Below, piece after piece: positions 23,654-37,200 of a stretch of DNA of 64,000 nucleotides (its first letter is position 1; the number at the start of each line of letters is the position of its first letter). Made by a program: the position numbers and the translations under genes. This stretch comes from Theobroma cacao (Eukaryota > Streptophyta > Magnoliopsida > Malvales > Malvaceae), in NCBI RefSeq assembly GCF_000208745.1, contig NC_030852.1, positions 28,240,684-28,304,683 on the forward strand, written 5' to 3'. The notes under the pieces are model-generated. The model searched no databases, was not told where the DNA came from, and saw nothing but the letters and a program-made list of their open reading frames with translations.

Positions 23654-26195
23654 ATGAATCGAATGGCTCCCTGCGGTTTGATTCTGCTCTTTTTTGCGCT
23701 TTCCTTTCTCGTACCTTCACTTGACGCCAGTGAAGGTGATGCTGATCCGATTTACAAGTAAGTTCGCTCGATTTCCTTCTCTCGATTCGCTCTATATTTG
23801 CTTTTCTTAATTCTATTCGCACGAAAATTGGCAGCTTGATAAAAAAATAATTTTAGTTCTTTAATTATGTTTGTACTGTTTGATAGAAAAAGCTGCTGTT
23901 TTATCTTATTAATTTATTTTCTTTGAAGGAAAAATTGGATGAAAAGTTTATTGGTGGATTTATTTGGAGATGCAAAAGCTATGTTTTAGGGTGTTTAAAT
24001 TTACTTTGATAAAATTTTGTAAGTAATGGTACTAAAATTAGTATTTTTCTTGTAATAAATAAGAGTTTTATGATGTTTGAAATTGCTATATTTAGAATAT
24101 TTCTTTTTTTGCTTATTTTTTATGACCTTATCTTTTCGCGGCAATTTAACTTGATTGTGATTCTCTTGAGGTTGTTTCGATTGTTCTTAAGCGGTTTGTT
24201 CATTTATTAGGGCTTGTTTGGAGGATTGTGAGAAAAGTGGGTGCGTGGGGGAAACGTGCTTTCAACACTGTAAATTCTCATCTGATGGGAAACCAATTGA
24301 TGGGCCATGGTATTTACAAGAGCCCCTTTATCAGAAATGGAAGCAGTGGGACTGTCGTACAGATTGTCGATACCACTGTATGCTTGCTAGAGAGGAGCAA
24401 AGAGGGAACCTCGGTGACAAACCGGTCAAATATCATGGAAAATGGCCTTTTCGACGTGTCTATGGGATTCAGGTTCTTAGTTTATCACCTTTATATCATT
24501 TTTATGTTGTTTTTAGATTGTTGTTCTTGTAGTGATATTCGGTTCACATGTTTTCAGGAGCCTGTTGCTGTAGCTTTCTCTGCACTAAGTCTTGCAATAC
24601 AGTTTCATGGTTGGATCTCCTTTTTTATCCTTCTGTATTATAAGTTGCCTTTGAGGCCTAATAAAAGGACTTATTACGAGTTTACTGGCTTGTGGCACAT
24701 CTATGGAGTCCTGGCAATGAACTTCTGGTTCTGGAGTGCTGTTTTTCACAGTCGGTAAGCAGTCCTCTTTATGTTCATTCAACCAGTTATCTCAAAGCAT
24801 CTCCTTTATTGTAGTTCTAGAGTAACTTTAAAATAGGGTTCAATGTTCCTTCCTGATGTCACAACTCTTTTTCTTTTTTTGGCCAACCTGATGTCAAGTC
24901 AAAGAATCGATTTGGTGACATTTCATAAATTGCACTGAAACAATGAGGAGAAATTCTTATACCAGAGCCTGGTCAAGTTCTTAGTCATGTAAACACTTTT
25001 TGATGCTTTCCAGAAAATAATTTGAGCAAAAGGGTTTTGACATGTGATTCAGCATAGCATTTATAGCGTTCTCACTGGCAACAATGATTTCCAATGTCCA
25101 TATAGAAGATGAGTCAGTCATGATGTCATAGCGGTAACAAATAATCACTATATCTCTGAAAAACAGAAATACGATATAATCAGATGGTTGTTCTTTCAGC
25201 AGAATATTCTTGTACTCATTGTATAATGTTGTTGAATTTTTTTACTATTTTGATTTTATCTTATGTGGAGTTCTCTAACTTAATTAACCATAGAGATGTT
25301 GAGTTGACAGAGAAGCTAGATTATTCATCTGCTGTTGCATTAGTTGGGTTTAGTCTTATTTTATCAATACTACGGGCATTTGATGTGAGAGATGAAGCTT
25401 CAAGAGTCATGGTTGCTGGTCCACTGATAGCATTTGTGACAACACACATCTTGTATCTGAACTTCTACAAACTTGATTATGGTAATTCTTTCTTTATTAA
25501 TCTCTTTGCACAAAACAAGATTTTCAACATTAAACATCGTTAGCCTCTAGACTTGGGCCTTGTGTACAATTTTATTCTGCAATTTTATGTACTTGCAACA
25601 TATTGTAGACTATAAATTGAGACTGTTGGAGCAGTGGTTCAGTTTGGTATTTTCTTTCCGAAGTGCTCACTCAATTCAAAATGGCCTTGTCTGATAGCTA
25701 CTTGGGATCTCCTGAACTTTCTGTCAAAATGTCTTCACCTATCTCTTGTGCTGAGTTATTCTTTCATCATAAATACTCTTCCAGTTATAGCTCAATCATT
25801 TTATCGGTTTTGTCATAACTATATTTCATTCTTTTTGAAATGAACACTAATGATGATTGTCAGCTATCATTTGGTTCATGTTGCATTACAAGTCAAATTT
25901 TTTTGCAGGTCTAAATATGAAAGTATGTATGGCTATGGGGGTAGCTCAACTTCTCATCTGGGGAGTTTGGGCTGGTGTAACCAGCCATCCATCTCGCTGG
26001 AAGGTTTGGCTGTTTGTTGTGGGAGGAAGCCTTGCTGTGCTTTTGGAAATATATGAATTCCCACCTTATAGGGGGTTTGTTGATGCTCATGCCCTCTGGC
26101 ATGCTGCTAGTATCCCGCTTACTTACATTTGCTGGAGCTTTGTCAGGGACGATGCTGAGTTCAGGACCACAACCCTCCTTAAGAAAATAAAGTGA
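23654..26195 (+). CDS. PGAP3: Per1/PGAP3-like GPI-anchor lipid remodelling protein
   Basis: Membrane hydrolase of the CREST superfamily. Its human and yeast relatives (PGAP3, Per1) remove the unsaturated sn-2 acyl chain from GPI anchors in the secretory pathway. Exons are 23654-23757, 24211-24472, 24558-24754, 25294-25481 and 25909-26195 (TGA), giving 345 aa, in the normal range. An N-terminal signal peptide (hydrophobic core CGLILLFFALSFLV) is followed by a cysteine-rich luminal domain with eight or more Cys (CLEDCEKSGCVGETCFQHCK ... CRTDCRYHC). About seven hydrophobic segments come next. The family's putative active-site residues are present: Ser and His in NFWFWSAVFHSRD, Asp in EKLDYSSA, and two His in VDAHALWHAAS. 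Exon junctions are canonical and in phase. The C-terminus ends in lysines (LLKKIK), possibly a dilysine-like retention signal. Confidence 0.93.
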
Positions 26196-27306
26196 TATTT
26201 CTTTAATGGAACGCATGCACTAACCGGCTGGTGAAATCTGTCAAGTAACCAAACTCACCCGTGATCAAGCTCACCTGTGCATGAAACATCAATGGCTCCT
26301 CTGTGTCTCTGCGTTTTTTTCTAGAATGCTTAACATGGCCGGACTCTTTCGCATTTTGTTTGCTGATGGTTGAAAATTTCTTCGCAATGCAAAGATATGC
26401 ACTGTAATTGAAGTCCAATTTTTTAGAATCTCGTCTTTGTTTTTTTCGTGATGATCGGTACATATTCACAAAGGCAATCCAATCTCAATGTAAATTTGTG
26501 GTATCTTTCAATCAGGCATGTTTTACTTGCATTGCTTGATCAGTCAGTGTTTGTAGGGAACGATGTCACTTGTAAGCATTCTTGTCATTTTACAATGAAT
26601 TTAGTTTTGTCTCCTGTTGTGCAAAGAATTTTAAACCAGATTGAAGCCAAGACATACAGGAGATAAGGCCCCGAGATGCTGAGAAGCCCATTTGTTTAAA
26701 CCTTACTATAATTGGGCAAAGCTTAGCTTGGACTTAAAAAGCCTCGGGCTATTTACAGCGGAATGCTCAGATTTGGTGGCATTCTGAAATTAACATCTCC
26801 ATTCCATAAAAGCTTCTAACCTCCAATTTTTTCACCTTTTTTCTTTTTTGGGTGTTCCATTATCTGCTTTAGTACAACTTGATTCCTGAGTTCCCTGACC
26901 CCACAATATCCACATTGGAGGGTCTCATAACCCTTTGTTGATGCTGGCGTCAGCTGCGGAAAATCTATTTCATCAAGTAAAAGATTTTGAAAAAGAAATC
27001 ACATCCCAAATGTTGGATAACCAAACTGCCCCTATATTAGTATACCCTTGCATTCTCATTGAATCGATCAAGTCAACCAAATACCTAAGACCATTGTCAA
27101 TGAAAAATCTTTCGAATCAGTGTGATACAACTTACAAGCTAGAGCGCTCGTGTGTGCTTACCTTGTAGGAGAATTTTAAGAGAACTACAAATATACATCA
27201 TCCGTACTAGCCCCAAAAATTTCGAGTACGGAAACAATTGGTGCAACCAACCATCAGCCAAGGCACGCTGTATAACTCATGCCTGTATACTTAAATTGAA
27301 GTAATT
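26196..27306. other. Intergenic, convergent 3' ends
   Basis: This contains the 3' UTR of the PGAP3-like gene (first few hundred bp) and that of the CBF gene (just left of 27306). Small ORFs on both strands lack any recognisable domain. No transposon ends were seen. Confidence 0.55.
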
Positions 27307-27996
27307 TTAAATGGAATGACTCCATAGGGGTACATAATCATCAGCAGCATCGTATTCTTCTTCATCCCCATTATACCCACAACGAGGAGGTGACAGCAAC
27401 ATCCCTGCCGCCATGTTTGCCAAAAACCTCGGTGTCCCAAATATCGCCTCCTCGTCCAAATAAAACCCATTTTCAGATTCTGTCATCTTCTCCGCCTCCG
27501 TGTTTTCTGCTCTCTTTGCATCATATCCAGAGTTCCCATCCGAATGCTCAGCCGATCGAAATGCCTCCGCCGCCTCTGCCGCCGCCTTCTGAATATCCTT
27601 AGGATCCCTAGAAGCCGGAACTGGAAGCCTCCAAGCGGAGTCCGCAAAGTTCAGACAAGCCGACCTTCCCCTCAGGGCTATCGCCGCCACGTCGTGTGCG
27701 CGCGCCGCCATCTCCGCAGTGGGAAAAGTCCCCAGCCAAATCCTCGATTTCTTGTTTGGCTCCCTCACTTCACAAACCCACTTCCCGGAGTTCCTCCGGC
27801 GAACTCCACGGTACACAGGGTGCCGAGTCTCCCGGAACTTCTTCCTCCCTGCTCTCTTCTTCGGATAACTCGAAGCTAGCATCACATCCTCATCGGAGAA
27901 ATTCGCCGGTCGACCATTCACACTTCCACTATCGGAAATCGGCGAGGAAACGGACCCAGAATCCAGCATCTCATAATCCTGAGCAAAAAAATCCAT
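27307..27996 (-). CDS. CBF/DREB1: CBF/DREB1-type AP2/ERF transcription factor
   Basis: Intronless 229-aa nuclear transcription factor that binds CRT/DRE (core CCGAC) and activates cold, drought and other stress genes. It carries both CBF signatures flanking the AP2 domain: [16 protein letters not shown] (residues 45-60) and a DSAWR block (119-123). The AP2 domain, about 61-118, has V74 and E79 ([10 protein letters not shown]) at the DREB-specific positions, then [20 protein letters not shown]. The acidic C-terminal half carries the activation function in this family and ends in the typical LWSHSI. Length and lack of introns match the family. It is a single copy here, although CBFs often occur in tandem. 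Which CBF paralogue it is cannot be decided from the sequence. Confidence 0.95.
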   Translation of the reverse strand: MDFFAQDYEMLDSGSVSSPISDSGSVNGRPANFSDEDVMLASSYPKKRAGRKKFRETRHPVYRGVRRRNSGKWVCEVREPNKKSRIWLGTFPTAEMAARAHDVAAIALRGRSACLNFADSAWRLPVPASRDPKDIQKAAAEAAEAFRSAEHSDGNSGYDAKRAENTEAEKMTESENGFYLDEEAIFGTPRFLANMAAGMLLSPPRCGYNGDEEEYDAADDYVPLWSHSI

Positions 27997-28237
27997 TTCT
28001 GAAATGAGGAATAAAACAGTAGTAACACTTGGAACTTCTAGTTGAGCAACGTTTGACTGTGAGTATTTGAAGTGAAGTTTGAAAGTGAACTTTCAGCTGA
28101 GCAAAGGTAAACAAAAGCTTCTTAAGTTATAGGAAATGATTAGCTTTTTGGACTTGAGAATTTGTAAGTACTAAGAAACTGATGAGCTTTGCTTCACTGA
28201 TTGAGTGAATTAGAATTTAGAAGTGTGAAATGGCGTG

Positions 28238-28246
28238 TTATATAAA
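28238..28246 (-). promoter_or_regulatory. TATA box of the CBF gene
   Basis: Minus-strand TTTATATAA, about 245 bp upstream of the ATG. This implies a transcription start near 28210 and a leader of about 210 bp. It is the best TATA-like match upstream of the gene. Confidence 0.6.
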
Positions 28247-31200
28247 TGTAGTTCTCCGGATGGTCTAGAAATTGACCTTCTTTACAGAACAAAAAAAGGG
28301 AGGCGGACACGGAAAGTGAAGAGGATCCAGGCTGTGGCTTGTGGGGTAGGGGGGGGGGGTGGGGATCCACGCTTTGAACATAGTTTTCGCGATAAGAAGG
28401 ATTCTAAAAGAGTAGGTCTAGGTTTCGTAGCCAGCTGTCTGTTTTTCACAACTAGGGGACGACACGTAGGATATTTGACTAGTCGGGTTTTCGATTTTTA
28501 ATGTTGAGAGAATGTATCTGTACCTGTACCTGTCGGAGTCAAAGGGGTCAGCTTCAGTATTATCTGTTGGATTTTGAGTAGACAATTTACTCGCCCGATT
28601 TCCTTCCCCTGCGACCCTCGACTTCGTAAAAGTTTGATCTTTTAATACTTCAATTCATACAAATGTTTGAGTTTGAGGGACTTTTTTCTGTAGGTATATA
28701 GTATATTATTTTTTTTGTCTTCTTAAATTATAACATGTTCACAAATATTTTGTTATATGAATATGATTCCTAATTAACAAAATTTGTAATCAAAATATAT
28801 AGCATGTAAATCCGGATAGTAAGTTAAAATTGAGTTTGTCTGTTTTCCATTTATTCAGTAAATAAATTGAATTTATTTTTGTCAATGAGAACAGAATAAA
28901 GTATATATGCATGTACTTAATGGTAAGCACATGGTCTTTGAGCATTTGCTAAAACTTCTTCAACATGCAAGCAAACTTTTTTTTTGTTAAATGTTGTTCA
29001 AGTTACAAATTATCATAACTTCAAGTGTAGACTATGTCAATCATGAATTGTTAAGATTTGTATACAAAAGGAATGTCAAACCTTTTTAACACAACCAACC
29101 TATTATTTGAATTCACCTTGACCTCATCTTAGTTATTGTATCACAAATGATAATTAGACTTAACGATTTTGTATATGACATATGAAATTAAGTTGATTTG
29201 GATTTAGAGTAGTTAGGTTCGCGTATCAACTTTATCGACACATTAATTTCATGTCAAACTTCCTTAATTAACTCATTTAAGACCTGTTAAATTTGTTTTA
29301 ATCATGTTACTATATCGATTCGTATAATTTGTTTACTTATTTAGTTAATTGATTTAACATGTCGATCGTTTACCCATTGTGATTTATATAAATAACTCAT
29401 ATGCATTTTATCAAATGATATTAATAAATTATTTTTATTTTACAAATAGGTTTTGTGGTATACAAATGATGTTACAGTGGCAAAAGAGCCTTCAATTTTA
29501 GCTTTTGGTGTTTTATTATATTGATGGACTATGGATATTCTTTGAATTTTATTATGGTTTTCTTATGTTGATGTTGGATTATATTATACTTATGTTGATG
29601 TTGATGCTTGATGGATATTATTATTCTGTTATTATTGTTTAACAATTTTTAGTTTTAATTTTGAATAACAAATTTATATTTTGTCCATATATATGTTAAA
29701 ATTAAATTATTAATAAAAAATATTTTAATATAATTGTGTTATCATGTTAATTGGTTAATATTTAAATGAGTTATCAATCGTATAGTATCATATAAAATTT
29801 AAACGAGTCTTTTAATAAATATGTTAAGTATGACATGTACTATTACATATTTAATAAACATATCCATATGCTTTTAAAAAAATATAAAATACATATATTT
29901 ATATAGTTTCCAAAAAAAATACATATTTATATAAATTTTTATGACCTTTACTCATTTAAATTGATCGTGTTATACTAGTATTTACTTATATAATTATTAA
30001 TTTTTTATTTTAAAAGATACTATTATTTTTTAAAATTTATATTGAATGATACAATTAAAATATGCGAATAAAAATTGTTAAGTTTAATTACAACAACTTT
30101 TCTTATTTGTAAAATATTTGTTATTTAATCTCAAAATTTGAAAGTACTCAAGTATATTGCCTAAAAATTAATAATTAATATTTGGTTTAAGCAAAATCAT
30201 AATAGTAGTTTAAAATTTTTAATTAAAATTAGACATGTCTTAATAATTTATAGAAGTTATACTGAATAAAAAAAGATTTAAAAATCATCAAACCATGGAT
30301 AATTTTTTTAGGTGCAATTTGTTTTTTAAAAAAGGGTGGATATATTTAAATCTTAATCAAATAAAGTTTTAGGAAAGATATTGTTGGACAGTTTCATGGA
30401 AACTTAACGGAGCATGGGGAACAGATGGTGGAAAGAATGAGGTGGCAAGTTGGTAAGCAGTAGTGGAACGACGCAAAGGAACCCTTTCCAGAGTGACGTC
30501 ACACGCTTTCCAACACACGGTTGACAGTTAAATCCTTTCCAACTGCCATTTTCCACTATTGGACAAAATCACACAAAGGGCGGTGGTGTGTTTGAGGCCT
30601 TGAGCTAGTAGTTTTTTGCCGCGTAACAGCGCGTGGACCACGTGGACCAAACCCTCCCCTCTAGGCGCCTAGTCTTCTCTCCCTTTCTGGGGCCACGAAG
30701 ATTCGGCTCTTTATTTTCAATTTGGATTTTGTTTCCCACTTTAATTACAGTGGATCATGGAACTGTAAAAGGATGTTGGTGACGAAAGTGAGACAGTCCA
30801 CGTCACCCAGAAAATCAATCCGTAGTAGTACGAATACAATGGAATTTCGGATTTCCCAGCTAATTCCGTGTGCCGAGACTTGTTCTTTGTCCTTGTCTTC
30901 AATTTTTAATCTCTTGGAAATGTTATTTTCGTGGCAAACCCAAGCGCCCCCAAGTGGCTGGCTTGCTGCTGGAGGCCACCTGGAGACTGATTCGAATAGG
31001 AGCACGAGCCTGAAATTGATTTTATAAACTATCAGTCTATTGCAAATGGACACGACATTTACCTTATCCGGAAAGTAGAGATGGCTTTTTCTGATGGGGG
31101 GGGGGGGGTGGTGACTTTGCCTTTCTTTCCTCGATGCTGTCCTGGATGTTGACCTGGACAAAACGGATAATTCGGGCATTTGGATATTAATTTCAGAAGA

Positions 31201-33254
31201 ATAAAAGCTCTGGTGACCTGGTCAAGGAAGGTTTTGTACCAAAATGATTTAATCCTTAGATTAACTTTTTTCTTTTTGGTTCCAAAAATAGATAAGTAGG
31301 GATGGGGTTAGACCCATATCCTCAAATTCAATGACTGGATTTTGCATTTCATTAGGATTTAGGCCTACAAGTACTTAACAAACTACCAGGCCAAGTAACG
31401 TTTTAATTTCACAGGAGACACTATATTAAAACTTAACCTCACATATATTTTTTGTGTAAACATACATTAAACCATGTTATATATTTTCATACAATCTATT
31501 TTTTAGTTTGACAAAATGAGTAGAATTTGCAAGTGTTCATCAGTTGGGTCTTTTGATGAAATTGCATACACTTATTTACAAACACAGACTTTTTAAATGG
31601 CAAAATTCATTATATTGATAAAATGTAATATTTTTAAATTTTTAATTAATTTAAATTATTTATAAATACATAATAAATAATGTAATAACTTGAATTGGGC
31701 TGGACCACACTTATAGGTCCTTGCCCGTGTTAGGCTTGAGAAGGGGGGCTCTGCTTGCAGCCCTTGGTCCATGGATAGGGTCTATCAATTTACACCAATA
31801 TTTGATAACTTAAATACTAAGGTAATTCAAGAGCAGAGGCCCACATAATATTTAGGCGATTATATTTCAAATCTGATAAATTTTATGAGCATTAAGTGCT
31901 ACCCCACTCGACCTGACATGACAATTTATTTTATTTTATTGATATTGTAAAACTTTACAAAAACTAATAATTATAATAATATGCATAGATATTAGGACTA
32001 TTGAGTGGGGCTGGATTTGAGAGATGAAGGCCAATGTCGTTCCAACATCTTTTCTTTTTTCATTAAGCCTTTGAATAGCTAAACTGACATTATTAATATA
32101 ACCTTGACTAATGAACACCTACTTGATACCTCGATCATGCAAATTTTTGTATCGGGCAGTAATCATTGATTCTTTTTTTATTATTTTAATTGTCAAGACG
32201 AGGATAAATCCCTTAAAATGTAGGGAAATGGATTGGAAGTGTCCTTAAACTCTCGTCCTAATTTCCTTCTCCAACCTTAGTTAAGGGGTACTTAAGTCAT
32301 TAAAACAGAGGGTTTGATTAATGGGTGTTTAAGGTTAGTTAAAATTTTCTTTTAAGAAATATTTTTATTTAATGCTTTATTTTTACCAAATTCAAAAATA
32401 GATAATACATTAATTATAAGAATTTTTTTTTATAAACATCATCTTAATAAGTACCTATAAACACTCTTTAACATTTTACTAAAACAAATTAACTCAGTGG
32501 CCTGCAATAACCATGTATAGGTAAAATAAAAACTTCGAATTTAAGGACATTAATTTGTTGGGTTTGATCAGGTTGGTTTACAATTTATTGAAAAAAAAAG
32601 TTACATATCGTGACCCATAATATGTACTTAGAGTGGTTCTCCTTTGTCATTATATTATATGTTAATTAATGAACATGATAATTATTAAATACATATATGT
32701 CTTCCATAAAAATGAGAACGTCGAAATCTCTTCGAGAATGTGGGTAATTATTAGTCCTCTTTTGCCCCTATGTTTATTTTAAAAAATTCACATTGTTTAC
32801 AACTCTAAATAAAAGTAACTATATATTCATTCGTACGTAGCCAAAGACAAGAATTTAGTTATTCATTGCCTTTAAAGAAGTTTGAAGTTCAAATTTCTTC
32901 ATCCTATAAGTTTTCGTTTCAAGAAAAATTTCATTAGTGATCAATAGATGAATTGGATAAAGGCAAACATAAGGTTGCATTCAGTTTACATCAGCATGCA
33001 TCCTTTGAGGCAAATATTTCATAGTTCATGACTCCAAAGTCCTGATCCAATTGATGTCAAATAATTTAGTTTTTTTTTTTAAATTTTTTTGACAAGTATA
33101 AAAATATATTTCATGACCTTAAATGATTACAAAAAACTATCATAAATCGATATTGGAGCAAAGTAGCACACTGAGGGCAAAGCATCCCCTACAACGCTAA
33201 TCTGCATAAATGAATATAAAAACAACCTATCCCAATTGTGTCAAGGATCAAATT

Positions 33255-34225
33255 ACACTTCTGGACTAAATGTTCAATTTGAGACCAAAATTTTTAGATT
33301 TTTATTAATTTAGGACCAAACATTTTAATTGTAATAATTAAGAGTCAAACAGTTTCAGCTTTTTACAATTAAGAATTAAGGTGAGAGATGTCTAGCTTGT
33401 GTAGGACATGTGTATGACGTGAACATTGATTTGAATTTTTATCTCTACTTGGCAAGTGAATTAGATTTTTAGCAAACGACGCCATTTTGTCTATGCAAAA
33501 ACGACTTTGTTTTCCTCTATTTGGTTACTCTCATCGGTTAAAATTTTTCATTATTTTAATTTTTCCACCATCAATCCAAATTACCCACACTTTGCCTTTT
33601 TTCCTCTCCAATTGTTTCCCTTCTTCGTTGTCTCATTGACCAACTGGGTATCTATCGTTGTGAACTTATTAGGCATCGTCTATTTGTGGGTTCTTATCGT
33701 CATTTGCTAAACCAGATACAGGTAGAGTAGTTTTGTCAGAAAGGTTTTTCTATCAAGTTAAAACAGTTCAAATTATGGCGTGGCGTATAATAACTTTTTT
33801 ATCATGGTATGTAACAATTAAATTTTTCAATATAACGTGTAACAACTATATTTTTTAACATGACATGTAATAACTAAATTTTTAACATAACGTGTAATAA
33901 TTAAATTTTCAACATGATATGTAACAATTAAAATTTCAACATGACATGTAACAATTAAAATTTCAACATAACATGTAATAATTATTTCCAATATAGTGTA
34001 TAACAATTAAATTTTAGAATATGACGTGTAACACTATATTTTTCAAAGTTACCATGTTATCAGCTCACGTAATTTGTCATGTCATACGTTCCATCCACCT
34101 ATCAACTTAGCCTTTAATTATAAAGAATCAAGAACTTTTGACTCTTAATTGTTACAATTGAAATATTTGATCCTTAATTGAAAAAGTGCCTAAATTTTTA
34201 ACCCTAATTTGAGTATTTAACCTTC
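33255..34225. mobile_element. Palindromic element with long inverted arms (possibly MULE-like MITE)
   Basis: Left arm about 33255-33385 and right arm about 34095-34225 are inverted copies. The left arm contains AATTGTAATAATTAAGAGTC, and the complement of the right arm contains AATTGTAACAATTAAGAGTC. Similarity continues for about 100 bp on each side. The interior is non-coding and holds a 27-bp tandem array. Class II without coding capacity is likely. No target duplication was fixed, so the superfamily is uncertain. Confidence 0.6.
33779..34049. repeat. 27-bp AT-rich tandem array inside the palindromic element
   Basis: About ten imperfect copies of a unit with core CATGACATGTAACAATTAAA followed by ATTTCAA. 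The two central copies (about 33910-33965) differ by one base in the first 20. Outer copies are more diverged (GTGTAATAACT, GTATAACAATT), the usual pattern of array decay from the edges. Confidence 0.8.
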
Positions 34226-37200
34226 CTCCCCAATAGATATAAAGTGGCCCTAAGGAATCTCCAAACAAAATTATCCCTCCACAACCAGCTAAAACAACTT
34301 AATGTACAAAATCCCAAACCATTGTGGAGATTGATTTACATGAATAATAATAAGTTGTTAGAAAAAAAAAAGGAACAAATTTTAAAAAGTTTTTTAAAGC
34401 AATTAAATTTTATAAATGAATAACATATGAAGAATTTATGCAAATGTTTGCGAGCATCATGGTGGTGATCAAATTAGTCTAAATCTCAATAACCCAAAAA
34501 AAAAAAATCTTGGCTATGCTGGGAAAGAATCTGAGAAAAGTGAGAAGGTGATGGGTGGGTAGGGTGAGGTAAAAGGGGGTGAGAGGTAGACCATGTTTCA
34601 TTCCCACTAGACACATCGTTTCCCCTTCTAGCAAAAGATAGAAGTTAAAACCAATGATTCCATTCTCTAGAAAAGAACCCAGATTTCCTAATATGTGTAT
34701 GATCATATTTCTATAACATCTCTTTTACTATTTCTATATTCCAAAGATATCCTTCCTTCCCTCCTCTATTTTCTATTTGTAAGCCGGATTTGGAATAGTC
34801 ATCCACCCATCAAGTTGATTGAATCTAGACCACAGTTAATTAAATAATATTATAGCCATTTAAATGTCTTTAAATATGTTTTTTATTTGGGATGTGGACC
34901 GACAGTATTATTATTGTAATCTTCAATGATTATCTTTCATCCACTTTTAGAGAAACACAAATTCATCTTTTCTTCATAAAATAAAGACTATTTCCCAAAA
35001 AGAATGTATAAAAACATATTAAAATATGGTTACACAATTTAGGTTCACCATTCCATTATGAAGGGCTCCACCATTTTAATCTCTTGATGCAAAGCGACAA
35101 ATTGAAGATACAGATCTAAATTAAACATGGAGCAAAAGAAAAAGAGAGCGGGGCCGAATCTTAGATGATTCTGTAGTTTGACTTGAATTCTTGGCTAAGC
35201 TTTTTTGAAAATTTTGAACTTAAGAGCTCACTTTCTTTAACTAAGACCCCCCTCCCCTTGTGCTCCTTCTCGTTTTCTCATGTACTCGAAAATTCCATTC
35301 TTAGTAGGGCCGGCATCGACTTGGTCAGTGGCACTAGCATGCAGCAATGAAAAATTATGATATCTCTTAATAATCGTATTAATATCATATTATTATTGGC
35401 ATTATGTTTATATATATATATATATATACAATGCATTTGTAAGATTATGCTTAACGTGTTTTCATGTCTTTATCATATTGACAATAAGAATTGGGGAATG
35501 AATCTAAGATTCTTAGTTTCTTGTCAGCATGCCGACATTGCAATTTATTCTTGGTAAAGCAAAATGCTTGTCTTTGTACACTTGGAGATATATAATCCTT
35601 TTCACACGCTTCGGGGTAGAGGAGAGAAGAGAAAGATTGGACTTGAACGAAGTGGAGAGGAGGATGATACAATTTTTGACATTTGGAGGCAGACGATATT
35701 TTGGCCTGCCAATGTTTACATGTTTCAAAATCTATGTTGACTTTCTAAAAGATATTTTCCTTCAAAAACACTTCTGAAAAGAACCCAAAAAGGTGTAAGA
35801 ACTCTCACCCGTTCGGTGGTCTTTTTTGGGGCAAGTTGGCCAACAAGACCAGAGCAGTTGAACTTTAATTTTCTGGCGTAGCCCCTATTTTAATAGAATA
35901 TAGTCATACTGGGAAGGGGGAATTGTTAAGAGACAAATGAAAGTTGAGAGCTGGAAACAGGCAATGGGAGGAAAAAAAAAAGAGGAAAGAAAAACAGGAC
36001 TCATAGTACAATGTTGTTCAGTCGCTTTTCGACCTAAAATTACCTGAATCCAAAATGTAAAAAATTCATACCATCAATGATAGACAGGCCCACCTATCCA
36101 GTTTGTTTAATGTTACAGGATTGCATGTCCCACCAGGTACCAAAGTAAATTATCGAGAAGGTGAAAGAACCCTTCAACATATAATCAATGGTATGATTAA
36201 GTTAATGCGACAAACTCTATCGGAAAACTTGCTGATTAAGTTAAATTCTCTTCTCCCTTTTGTGATTGACATATATTTTAGTTGATAGTCATATCTTTTC
36301 CGTGACCAAAGATTTCTAACATAATTATTACTTTTAGTTACAATCATCATTTAGTTAGCTACTTCACACAAATTTCTATGACTGTGTTTTTTGAATGGAT
36401 TGCAGGAGGCTTGTTAATATAAATTGTTAAATATATATAGAATATATAGTAACTTTTTGCCAGATTGACGTTGAAGAACAAAACGTAACTTTTGAAACAT
36501 TATAGGGTCTCTGATATTACCGGTCCAGGGGATCATATTTTGTCGGTCGTGTTCTTATTCATACCTTAATTATTTCGACCTTTTTACTTGAGCCTCTTTC
36601 TGTGACTAAGCTTACCCTTTCCTTTGTTTCGACTTTCTGTTTTCAAACTTAGGAGGCAAATCGGTTTGACCTACACAGCAAATTTCATTGCCGACTTACG
36701 CCCAGACAAAATCTACTTGTTTTTCACTTTCGAAGTCGTAGAAAAGAAAAATCCCCTTTCTCTTTGTTATAGTGTTGTAGACTATTCATCTATATTTAGA
36801 AAGGGTTAATTAACTATGATAAGATATTGAATATTGTTACTATATTCCTGTGCTTATAAAATGTTCTTAATTATGCATTTTCATGTTGTGGATGAGGACT
36901 TGCCACTTTGGGACCCAAGGATGAAGTAAAAAAACATATATATATATATATATATATAATATGTGTCTTAACAGTCTCCTGCATTACTATAACTTCATTC
37001 AAACCGCAAAAGACCCATGTGATCCCATGGAACACAATACCTTCAAAAGCATCACAAGTTTATCTCTTTCGGGGGTTTAGCATTTGGGATCAACATTTCT
37101 TTCCATGACTTTCGCCACAAATTTTGCCTTTTATCTAGCTAAAGAATCATTATGATTGGTCATAATATTACTCGCAACATATAATAGACAGGTTTTAGTG

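Noticed and set aside
27544..28007. Plus-strand ORFs opposite the CBF gene
   Set aside because: They mirror the GC-rich AP2 coding region, encode Ser/Pro/Arg-rich low-complexity peptides, and match no family. The minus-strand CBF explains the open frames.
30722..31179. Opposing ORFs of 101 and 144 codons in the GC-richer island
   Set aside because: They overlap each other antisense, use no recognisable domain, and the longer one spans a G homopolymer. Kept only as a possible regulatory region.
33061..33240. Poly-T followed by GACAAGTATA, a possible minus-strand retroposon tail (similar at 38025-38075)
   Set aside because: The two sites share only a short tail-like word. No body of a LINE or SINE, and no target duplications, could be identified.
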